Assembly (NCBI GenBank): GCA_937890835.1
Contig: CALADF010000054.1
Location: forward strand, 1-18,274
Source: an uncultured bacterium
Lineage (GTDB): Bacteria > Actinomycetota > Coriobacteriia > Coriobacteriales > Eggerthellaceae
DNA length: 18,274 bases
Direction: 5' to 3'
The position numbers and the translations under genes are program-made. Shown here one piece after another: positions 1 to 5,953 of the stretch (position 1 is the stretch's first letter; each line of letters begins with the position of its first letter). The notes beneath the pieces were generated by a model that made no database searches, had not been told where the DNA came from, and was given only the letters and a program-made list of their open reading frames with translations.

Positions 1-1398
1 CAGCTCGCCCATGCCGGCGATGATGGTCTGGCCGGTCTCGTGGTTGGTGGACACGCGGAACGTCGGGTCCTCCTCGGCGAGCTTCTGCAGCGCGATGGCC
101 ATCTTGTCCTGCTCGGCCTTGGTCTTCGGCTCGACGGCGATGTCGATAACCGGATCGGCGAACTCCATGGACTCCAGGATGACCGGAGCGTTCTCGGCGC
201 AGAGGGTGTCACCGGTGGAGGTGTCCTTCAGGCCGACGACCGCGACGATGTCGCCTGCGGAGCACTTGTCGATGTCGACGCGCTGGTTGGAGTGCATCTG
301 CAGAAGACGGCCGATGCGCTCCTTCTTGCCCTTGACGGCGTTGAGCACGTAGCTGCCGGACTCGAGGGTGCCCGAGTACACGCGCAGGTAGGTGAGCTTG
401 CCGACGTAGGGGTCGGTCATGATCTTGAAGGCGAGCGAGGCGAACGGGGCCTTCGGGTCGGCGGGACGCTCCTCCTCCTCGCCGGTATCCGGGTTGGTGC
501 CCTGGATAGCCGGGATGTCGACCGGGGAAGGCATGTAGTCGACGACAGCGTCGAGCAGCTCCTGAACGCCCTTGTTCTTGTAGGCGGAGCCCACGAACAC
601 GGGGTTGATCTTGCAGGAGATGACGCCCTTGCGGATGGCGGCCTTCAGCTCCTCGACGGAGACCTCCTCCTCCATGAGAACCTTCTCCATGAGGTCGTCG
701 TCGCAGTCGGCGGCAGCCTCGAGAAGCTCCTGGCGGTACAGCTCGGCGTCCTCGGCGAACTCGGCCGGGATCTCGTCCATCGGCTCGGGGTAGGTCATGC
801 CCTTCTCGTCAGCCTTGAAGTCCCACGCGGTCATGGTCACGAGGTCGACGATGCCCCAGAAGCGATCCTCGGATCCCATGGGGATCTGAGCGGCGACGGC
901 GTTCGCATCGAGACGGTCGCGCATGGTCTGGATGGCATGGAAGAAGTCCGCGCCGACGCGGTCGTACTTGTTGATGAAGGCGATACGCGGAACGCCGTAA
1001 CGCTCGGCCTGACGCCAAACGGTCTCGGACTGCGGCTGCACGCCTGCGACGGCGTCGAAGACGGCGACGGTGCCGTCGAGAACGCGCAGAGAGCGCTCGA
1101 CCTCAGCGGTGAAGTCCACGTGGCCGGGGGTGTCGATGATCTGGAAGCGATATTCCTTGCCGTCGGCCGCGCCACCCGGATACTTCCAGAAGCACGTGGT
1201 GGCAGCAGCGGTGATGGTAACGCCGCGCTCCTGTTCCTGGACCATCCAGTCCATGGTAGCGGCGCCGTCATGGACCTCGCCAATCTTGTGAGTCTTGCCA
1301 GTGTAGTAAAGGATGCGCTCGGTGGTGGTAGTCTTGCCCGCGTCGATGTGGGCCATGATACCGATGTTGCGCGTATCCCTCAGATCAATCTTTGCCAT
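1..1398 (-). CDS. fusA: Elongation factor G, 3'-truncated by the window edge
   Basis: Translational GTPase that drives tRNA-mRNA translocation on the ribosome and, with RRF, ribosome recycling in the cytosol. The 466 visible residues cover the GTPase domain, domain II and part of domain III; about 230 C-terminal residues of the usual ~700 lie beyond the left edge. Seen: the P-loop AHIDAGKT (residues 16-23), switch sequence RGVTI, DTPGH, and a G4 motif reading NKYD (143-146) where NKMD is usual. The ATG at 1396-1398 gives the standard start MAKIDLRDTRN and is preceded by a weak GTGGAA ribosome site. Only 15 nt separate it from the rpsG stop, so it is the third gene of the str operon; tuf probably follows outside the window. 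Identity is certain. Confidence 0.98.
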   Translation of the reverse strand, partial: MAKIDLRDTRNIGIMAHIDAGKTTTTERILYYTGKTHKIGEVHDGAATMDWMVQEQERGVTITAAATTCFWKYPGGAADGKEYRFQIIDTPGHVDFTAEVERSLRVLDGTVAVFDAVAGVQPQSETVWRQAERYGVPRIAFINKYDRVGADFFHAIQTMRDRLDANAVAAQIPMGSEDRFWGIVDLVTMTAWDFKADEKGMTYPEPMDEIPAEFAEDAELYRQELLEAAADCDDDLMEKVLMEEEVSVEELKAAIRKGVISCKINPVFVGSAYKNKGVQELLDAVVDYMPSPVDIPAIQGTNPDTGEEEERPADPKAPFASLAFKIMTDPYVGKLTYLRVYSGTLESGSYVLNAVKGKKERIGRLLQMHSNQRVDIDKCSAGDIVAVVGLKDTSTGDTLCAENAPVILESMEFADPVIDIAVEPKTKAEQDKMAIALQKLAEEDPTFRVSTNHETGQTIIAGMGEL

Positions 1399-1413
1399 GT
1401 GTTCCACCCGTTC

Positions 1414-1884
1414 CTAGAAGCGGTAGTGCGAGAACGCACGGTTGGCCTCGGCCATCTTGTACATGTCCTCGCGCTTCTTGACGGAAGCACCGGTGTTCTC
1501 GGACGCATCGATGATCTCGTTCGCCAGGCGCTGCACCATGGTGTGCTCCTTGCGCTTACGCGAGAAGTCAACGATCCAGCGGATGGCAAGCGTGGTCGCA
1601 CGACGGGAATTGACCTCCATCGGGACCTGGTAGGTAGCTCCGCCAACGCGCTTGGGCTTGCACTCGAGCGTGGGGCGGACGTTGTCCATGGCCTTTTTGA
1701 AGACGGTCAGCGGATCCTGGCCGGTCTTCTCCTCGACCATCTCGAAAGCACCGTAGACGATGCCCTCGGCGATGGACTTCTTGCCGTCAAGCAGAACCTT
1801 GTTGATCAGCTGCGTGACGAGACGATTGTTGTACTTTGCGTCCGGCTGCGTTTCGCGGCGGACTGCTGCTGCACGACGCGGCAT
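1414..1884 (-). CDS. rpsG: 30S ribosomal protein S7
   Basis: Primary assembly protein of the 30S head that binds the 3' major domain of 16S rRNA and lies near the E-site tRNA. It has 156 residues, the normal bacterial length, starting MPRRAAAVRRETQPD and ending ANRAFSHYRF. The start at 1882-1884 is chosen because AAGGAG lies about 6 nt upstream and the family N-terminus begins there. An in-frame ATG 90 nt further upstream would add 30 residues foreign to S7. It is the second gene of the rpsL-rpsG-fusA operon, 116 nt after rpsL. In Escherichia coli S7 represses this operon by binding the rpsL-rpsG spacer; whether that holds here cannot be read from the sequence. Confidence 0.98.
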   Translation of the reverse strand: MPRRAAAVRRETQPDAKYNNRLVTQLINKVLLDGKKSIAEGIVYGAFEMVEEKTGQDPLTVFKKAMDNVRPTLECKPKRVGGATYQVPMEVNSRRATTLAIRWIVDFSRKRKEHTMVQRLANEIIDASENTGASVKKREDMYKMAEANRAFSHYRF

Positions 1885-2000
1885 GTGAATCTCCTTCATT
1901 TCCTGCGCACTTCGAGGTGTCTTTCTCCCACCCATTAGGTTCCGCCGATCCGACCCCTTGCCGGATGACGTCATTCGAACCCGTGCGACTTAGCGGTTAC
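1885..2000 (-). other. rpsL-rpsG intercistronic spacer with a 10-bp palindrome
   Basis: This 116-nt transcribed spacer is long for a ribosomal operon. It contains the perfect palindrome ATGACGTCAT at 1965-1974 and the rpsG ribosome-binding site next to 1884. In enterobacteria the equivalent spacer is the S7 translational-repressor site, so an autogenous control element is possible, but no conserved structure was recognised by eye. Confidence 0.35.
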
Positions 2001-2372
2001 TTATTTGGGGCGCTTGGCGCCGTAGCGGCTGCGCGCCTGCTTGCGGCTGTCCACGGCTGCGCAGTCGAGAGCAGCGCGGATGACCTTGTAGCGAACACCG
2101 GGGAGGTCCCTGACACGACCGCCGCGGATGAGCACCATGGAGTGCTCCTGCAGGTTGTGGCCGATGCCCGGAATGTAGGCCGTGACCTCCATGCCGTTCA
2201 CCAGGCGAACACGGCAGACCTTACGCAGAGCCGAGTTCGGCTTCTTGGGCGTGGTGGTGTACACGCGAGTGCACACGCCGCGCTTTTGCGGGTTGCCCTT
2301 GAGAGCCGGCGTCTTCTTCTTGTCAGCCGTCTTCTTGCGGCCCTTGCGGACCAACTGATTAATAGTAGGCAA
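2001..2372 (-). CDS. rpsL: 30S ribosomal protein S12, TTG start
   Basis: S12 lies at the decoding centre of the 30S subunit and controls accuracy; it is the classic streptomycin-resistance locus. The 123-residue protein matches the family length and holds the conserved segments TPKKPNSALRK (around the resistance lysine), PGIGHNLQEHS and RVRDLPGVRYK. No ATG stands at the family start. The codon at 2370-2372 is TTG, preceded 4-6 nt upstream by AAAGGAAG, and the protein then reads M-PTINQLVRKG exactly as in other S12 proteins. The open frame continues far upstream into promoter DNA, but that part is not S12. It is the first gene of the str operon, with a leader of about 65 nt and a consensus promoter. 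Confidence 0.97.
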   Translation of the reverse strand: MPTINQLVRKGRKKTADKKKTPALKGNPQKRGVCTRVYTTTPKKPNSALRKVCRVRLVNGMEVTAYIPGIGHNLQEHSMVLIRGGRVRDLPGVRYKVIRAALDCAAVDSRKQARSRYGAKRPK

Positions 2373-2421
2373 GACTCTTCCTTTCTTATATCCTGAGCTT
2401 ACATAAGCACACGAAAATCTA

Positions 2422-2436
2422 CGCCTCCTCGAGGCG
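2422..2436 (-). promoter_or_regulatory. Stem-loop in the rpsL leader
   Basis: A perfect 6-bp inverted repeat, CGCCTC and GAGGCG with a 3-nt loop, sits in the untranslated leader just downstream of the predicted transcription start. It may stabilise the 5' end or mark an attenuation or regulatory structure. There is no U-run, so it is not a plain terminator. Confidence 0.4.
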
Positions 2437-2445
2437 CGATCGAGA

Positions 2446-2474
2446 ATATTAATCCCCTTCCCCCAGCTTGTCAA
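2446..2474 (-). promoter_or_regulatory. Consensus sigma-70 promoter of the str operon
   Basis: On the minus strand TTGACA (2474-2469) is followed after exactly 17 bp by TAATAT (2451-2446). The -35 is a perfect match and the -10 matches 5 of 6. Transcription would start near 2439, giving a 5' leader of about 65 nt before the rpsL TTG. This is the strongest promoter match in the window, which fits a ribosomal operon. Confidence 0.85.
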
Positions 2475-2861
2475 ACGCCACGCATCCGGGTGTATCCATA
2501 TCACGTTTTCTACAAAATCCCAGGTCAGACATTTTTTGCGAACGTGCCCACCCGCATCAAGACGATATCGGGAATTTTTTTCGCTATCGCACTCACGGGG
2601 AGCGACGAAACGGCGGGCGCAAGCTGGCCGCGGGGAGCTCGGGCAGAAGAGAGCGCGAGGCGAGCGCAGGGCGAGAGCGCGAGGGACGGGGCTTGAGCGA
2701 GGACGAAGACGGGCGCAGGGCGGGCTCACGACGGTGCGCAAGCGCCGCACGCGACGGGCTCACGACGGGCGAGAAGGCGTCGCATGCAGCGCCATGCGCA
2801 TCCTGCGCGCCCGAGGACACCGGCCAAAGCGCCCGCTCGAACGTCGACGCAGATCGTGGAG
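2475..2861. other. Gene-free region between the str promoter and the PQ-loop gene
   Basis: About 390 bases in which I see no credible gene. The part next to the promoter (2490-2585) is comparatively AT-rich, with two T-runs of 6-7 on the plus strand. The rest (about 2600-2790) is G- and A-rich on the plus strand and contains short repeats built from GGGCG, GACGGG and GAGCG. Open frames here show ribosomal-spacer-like low complexity and no ribosome-binding sites. No convincing terminator for the upstream membrane-protein gene was found. Confidence 0.5.
2721..2768. repeat. 14-bp direct repeat pair
   Basis: CGGGCTCACGACGG occurs at 2721-2734 and again at 2755-2768, a spacing of 34 bp, inside the G/A-rich non-coding stretch upstream of the str operon promoter. 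Both copies are exact. No function is apparent. Confidence 0.7.
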
Positions 2862-3155
2862 CTATGCGCACGCAGAGCGTTCGAGGGAACGACGGGCGTC
2901 GAGCCTGCGGTTGCGCACGTAAACCGCCCAGTTCACGCCGATGCACGCCAAGTTGATGAAGTAAACCGCTAACACCCAGTTCAGAGAACCCGACACGAAC
3001 TTCGCCGCGATACCCGCAACGTAACCGAGCGTGATGAGCAGGATGAACTGCCAGCTTGCGCCCGCCGCCGTGCGCGCCTTGTAGTTCTTGTAAGCGTTCA
3101 TCGGCCACGACAAACCGAAGCATACGAGCATGACCGCTTCGAGAATCTCCGCCAT
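2862..3155 (-). CDS. Small three-helix membrane protein, PQ-loop/SemiSWEET-like
   Basis: A 97-residue integral membrane protein with three predicted helices: about residues 4-17, 33-54 and 60-84. The loop after helix 1 reads SWPMNAYKNYKARTAAGASW. This resembles the proline-containing signature and following basic loop of PQ-loop proteins, and the length and three-helix plan match bacterial SemiSWEET half-transporters, which dimerise to move small solutes. The canonical PQ pair is replaced by PM, so the assignment is by pattern only. The start at 3153-3155 is preferred over an upstream in-frame ATG at 3174-3176 because AAGGAGA lies 6 nt before it. The gene is divergent from a LysR regulator and shares its control region, suggesting that regulator governs it. 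The substrate is unknown. Confidence 0.6.
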   Translation of the reverse strand: MAEILEAVMLVCFGLSWPMNAYKNYKARTAAGASWQFILLITLGYVAGIAAKFVSGSLNWVLAVYFINLACIGVNWAVYVRNRRLDARRSLERSACA

Positions 3156-3227
3156 TGATCTTCTCCTTCTTTCCACGCGGAGGAGGATCCCCTCCCCTGC
3201 TTTGATTTCCCATCGAAGCAGAACGTT

Positions 3228-3255
3228 ATTCTAGGAGCATATCCAATAATGTCTA
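3228..3255 (-). promoter_or_regulatory. Promoter of the PQ-loop gene
   Basis: On the minus strand TAGACA (3255-3250, 5 of 6 matches to TTGACA) is followed after 16 bp by TAGAAT (3233-3228, 5 of 6 matches to TATAAT). The -10 overlaps the left arm of the inverted repeat at 3222-3230. Confidence 0.6.
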
Positions 3256-3269
3256 ATATATATTGTTGC

Positions 3270-3275
3270 TATAAT
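3270..3275 (+). promoter_or_regulatory. -10 element of the LysR gene
   Basis: A perfect TATAAT lies about 40 nt before the GTG start of the regulator gene. No recognisable -35 stands 16-18 bp upstream, which would fit a promoter that needs an activator or is weak and autoregulated. Confidence 0.5.
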
Positions 3276-3313
3276 TAATAACGTTTCGGTTATCTGTTCG
3301 GAAGGGGCCGATC

Positions 3314-4213
3314 GTGGACATCCTCCAGCTCAAGTACTTCCTCGAGGTTGCGCGCACCGAGCATGTCACGCACAGCGCGCGTAACCTGCGGATCGCCCAG
3401 CCCGCTCTCACGCAATCGATAAAAAGACTCGAAACGGAGCTTGGGGTCGAGCTGTTCGCCCGAGCAGGGCGCAACATCCGCCTCACCCCGGCAGGCGCCT
3501 ATCTGCGCGACCGCATCGCGCCCGCTATGGAGATCCTGGAAACAGCTCCCGAGGACGTGCGAGCCTTCGCGGCGGGCGAGGCGGGCACGGTGAAGGTCGG
3601 CATCTTCTCCGCGTCGAACGTCGTCGTCGATGCCATCACGGCGTATCGCGCATCGTTTCCCGCAGTCAACTTCCGCATCACCCAAGACGAGCTCGAATCC
3701 GCCTGCGATATCACCGTATCGACCGTGATGCCAAGCTCGTCGAATGCGCGAGGCGAGGGCATCGCGGTCGGCGAGGGCACCCTGTTCCGCGAGCGCATCG
3801 GCATAGCGGTGCCGGAAAGCAGCTCGTTCGGCGACGTGGTGTCGCTTGACGAGCTCGCCGACGAGCCGTTCGTGTGCCTTGCGGGTTCGCGCAGGTTGCG
3901 CGAGGTGTGCGACGCGTTGTGCGCCGGCCGCGCGTTCCACCCGCGCATCGGATTCGAAAGCGACAACCCCGCCGTGGTGAGAAAGGTCATCGGCCTCGGG
4001 CTGGGCGTGGGGTTTTGGCCGACCTGCAGCTGGGAGGCTCTCGGAGACGGAAGCGCTCGCCTGGCACGGCTGGCCGAGGAGGAGTTCGAGCGCACAATAG
4101 CCCTGACGCGCGCATCGCACGTGCGCGAAGACGCCGCCGCTTTCGACTTCTACCGGTTTCTCGTCGATTACGTGAGAAACCGCTGGTCGGAAGGGGCGGC
4201 GAGACGACCGTGA
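3314..4213 (+). CDS. LysR-type transcriptional regulator
   Basis: A 299-residue DNA-binding regulator of normal family length. Residues 1-60 form the winged helix-turn-helix, beginning MDILQLKYFLEVARTEH and containing the conserved stretch IAQPALTQSIKRLETELG followed by VELFAR and LTPAG. Residues 90-290 form the periplasmic-binding-protein-like effector domain, including an FWPTCSW segment. The start is the GTG at 3314, since GGAAGGGG lies 6 nt upstream and the family N-terminus begins here. It is divergent from the PQ-loop membrane gene and convergent with the pyrophosphatase gene 33 nt away. Divergent placement and the shared inverted repeat suggest autoregulation plus control of the membrane protein. 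The inducer is unknown. Confidence 0.92.
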   Translation: MDILQLKYFLEVARTEHVTHSARNLRIAQPALTQSIKRLETELGVELFARAGRNIRLTPAGAYLRDRIAPAMEILETAPEDVRAFAAGEAGTVKVGIFSASNVVVDAITAYRASFPAVNFRITQDELESACDITVSTVMPSSSNARGEGIAVGEGTLFRERIGIAVPESSSFGDVVSLDELADEPFVCLAGSRRLREVCDALCAGRAFHPRIGFESDNPAVVRKVIGLGLGVGFWPTCSWEALGDGSARLARLAEEEFERTIALTRASHVREDAAAFDFYRFLVDYVRNRWSEGAARRP

Positions 4214-4246
4214 CGCCGTCGTTCCCATCGGCTCGATGCGAACACG

Positions 4247-5611
4247 CTAACCGAGGATCTTAGCGGCGACCTGCTTTTTGCGGGAGAGGACGCCCGGCAT
4301 CCACGTGCCGCCCTCCCCCGTGCACTCGATGCCGAACACACGGTTGACGATGCGGCGGTTGCCCTCGCAGATGAACTGGCTTCCCTCGGCCATGATGTCG
4401 GTGACGAGAAGCAGTACGAACTCGTAGTCGTGGGCCTTCAGGATGGAGCGCATGTGCTCGCGAATCTCCTGCTCGCGTTCCATGACGGCGGGAAGATCGA
4501 CCGTCTCGTGCTGAGCGATGAGCACGACCGAATCGCCGAGCTGGAATTCCTTGGAGTCCGCACCGACGAGCTTCTCCACGGGCATGCCGTCCTCGCGGCC
4601 GCGGCATTTGAAGACGGACAGCCCGAACTCGATGGGGTCGACGCCCGCGACGGCCGCGAGACGTTCGACCTGCTCACGATCGTAATCGGTGGCGGTGGGC
4701 GACTTCAAGATGACCGTGTCGGTCATGATGGCGGACAGAAGCACGCGCGCGATGGCGGGCGGGACGTCGACGTTGAGGCGCTGGTACTCGAGTGCGACGA
4801 TGGTCGCCGAGGAGCCGACGGGCATGTTGACGAACTTGATCGGATTCGACGTGGTCACGTCCCCTATGCGATGATGGTCGAGGATCTCCATGATCTCGGC
4901 TTCCTCGATGCCGTTGACCGCCTGACGCGTCTCGTTGTGGTCGACGAGGATCACGCGGCGCTTAGGCCGCACCGCCACATCGGTGCGCGTCACGATGCCG
5001 ATGGCGAAGCCCTCGTCGTCGAGGACGACCGCCTCGCGAAGCTCGCTCGCCATGAGGTCCTCGATGGCTTCCTTCAGAAGAACGCCCTTGTCGAGGACGA
5101 GGACGTCGGTCTCGATGATGTCGTCGACCTTCTGCCCGAGCGATGCGATGAGGTCGCCCGCAACGGCCATCTCGTTGGCGCCGCCCTCTTCGAGCACGTC
5201 GGTCGCGGCGATGTAGCGCTCGGCGATCATGCGCGTGGTGATGAGGCCCCGGTACGTGCCGTCGTCGTTGGTGACCACGAGCGCGCGGATGTTGTGTTGA
5301 CGAAGCAAACGCCCCGCCTCGAGCAGCGTCGCCTGCGCGCTGATGGAAATGGGATCGGGGGTCATCACGTCCGCGACGCGCGCGTGCACATGCCCGATAA
5401 CCTGGGGCGTCGGGATGCCGTTCTGCTCGAGGACCCACGCGCTCTCGGGGGGCAGCGGGCCGAGGCGGCAGGGGATGAACTCGAACTTGGGCTCGCCGCC
5501 GTTCGCACCGCGTCGGGCGAGCTCGTTTTTCAAGTGCGCGTACCCGACGGCAGCGCAGATGGCATCGTTATCGGGATTCTTGTGTCCTACGATCACAACC
5601 GGTGCCGGCAT
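4247..5611 (-). CDS. ppaC: CBS-domain manganese-dependent inorganic pyrophosphatase (family II)
   Basis: Cytosolic hydrolase splitting pyrophosphate to two phosphates, pulling biosynthetic reactions forward. This DHH-superfamily protein of 454 residues has GHKNPDND (9-16) with metal ligands H10, D14 and D16, then VDHNE (223-227), the DHH motif LDHHRIGD (244-251), and the C-terminal substrate motif SRKKQ (443-447). Two CBS domains are inserted at about 78-133 and 162-215. CBS domains in this family bind adenine nucleotides and make activity respond to energy charge. The length leaves no room for the DRTGG domain found in longer relatives such as that of Clostridium perfringens. The ATG start has AAGGAGT 7 nt upstream. 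It is a single gene divergent from the serine dehydratase. Confidence 0.95.
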   Translation of the reverse strand: MPAPVVIVGHKNPDNDAICAAVGYAHLKNELARRGANGGEPKFEFIPCRLGPLPPESAWVLEQNGIPTPQVIGHVHARVADVMTPDPISISAQATLLEAGRLLRQHNIRALVVTNDDGTYRGLITTRMIAERYIAATDVLEEGGANEMAVAGDLIASLGQKVDDIIETDVLVLDKGVLLKEAIEDLMASELREAVVLDDEGFAIGIVTRTDVAVRPKRRVILVDHNETRQAVNGIEEAEIMEILDHHRIGDVTTSNPIKFVNMPVGSSATIVALEYQRLNVDVPPAIARVLLSAIMTDTVILKSPTATDYDREQVERLAAVAGVDPIEFGLSVFKCRGREDGMPVEKLVGADSKEFQLGDSVVLIAQHETVDLPAVMEREQEIREHMRSILKAHDYEFVLLLVTDIMAEGSQFICEGNRRIVNRVFGIECTGEGGTWMPGVLSRKKQVAAKILG

Positions 5612-5953
5612 ACGAAAAACTCCTTACACGGCGCGGTGCGAGCGAAGGGCGTTCGCGGAACCGGCGCGGTCTCCCCCGCCGACGCGGAACCAAGCCGGCT
5701 CGAGCGCCGTCACAATCTGCAACGTACAAGAGGGCAGCACGCGCTCGACGGCTGCCAGTCGCCCAGTATAGCGCGAGGCGCGACGAGCGATGCACACGCA
5801 ACCGAAGGCATCGCCTAAACTCCCCAATTGCCCAGCGAGAGGCGAGCGGACCGCAGCCCGGGTTCGGAGCACGACCCCGAGGCGCTCGCAGTGGTAGAAT
5901 GACCGGCACGCGCCCGCTCGGGCGATCGGACGGCCCGGCGAAGAGAGGTCAGC
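5612..5953. other. Divergent control region, pyrophosphatase and serine dehydratase
   Basis: A 342-base non-coding region. Toward the pyrophosphatase a -10-like TATACT lies on the minus strand at 5770-5765. Toward the serine dehydratase TAGAAT lies at 5895-5900, some 54 nt before its ATG. Neither has a clear -35 at 16-18 bp. No riboswitch, tRNA or small gene was recognised; open frames here lack ribosome sites and are short and arginine-rich. Confidence 0.45.
5895..5900 (+). promoter_or_regulatory. -10-like element upstream of the serine dehydratase gene
   Basis: TAGAAT followed by G, preceded by GTGG, about 54 nt upstream of the ATG at 5954. It resembles the TACAATG elements before pcrA and the HAD gene. 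No -35 match at standard spacing. Confidence 0.35.

Larger units (their letters stand above)
3222..3286. promoter_or_regulatory. Inverted repeat operator between PQ-loop and LysR genes
   Basis: AACGTTATT at 3222-3230 and its exact reverse complement AATAACGTT at 3277-3285 form a 9-bp inverted pair with 46 bp between them, in a strikingly AT-rich island. Each arm lies at the expected start region of one of the two divergent promoters: the left arm overlaps the TAGAAT -10, and the right arm directly follows the TATAAT -10. This fits a shared operator with repression of both genes, probably by the adjacent LysR protein. The binding role is inferred. Confidence 0.5.

Noticed and set aside
40..1938. 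632-residue plus-strand open frame opposite fusA and rpsG
   Set aside because: Antisense shadow of certain genes; high GC and codon bias keep the opposite frame free of stops, and the product is repetitive Val/Leu/Asp/Gly without a known fold.
1885..1974. Upstream extension of rpsG by 30 residues
   Set aside because: The extension is not S7-like, and the ATG at 1884 has AAGGAG at proper spacing.
1970..2000. Possible tRNA, from a GGTTCGAAT T-loop-like word on the minus strand
   Set aside because: Flanking bases do not form the 5-bp T stem, and no anticodon arm, D arm or acceptor stem is present.
2560..2581. Possible intrinsic terminator before the T-run near 2573-2580
   Set aside because: Only a 4-bp CCCG/CGGG stem with a long loop, and no plus-strand gene ends there.
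2373..2750. Upstream extension of rpsL to a 249-residue protein
   Set aside because: The extension covers the promoter and leader; S12 proteins are about 123 residues, and the TTG start has a ribosome site.
4430..5818. 462-residue plus-strand open frame opposite the pyrophosphatase gene
   Set aside because: Antisense shadow; all family motifs are on the minus strand.
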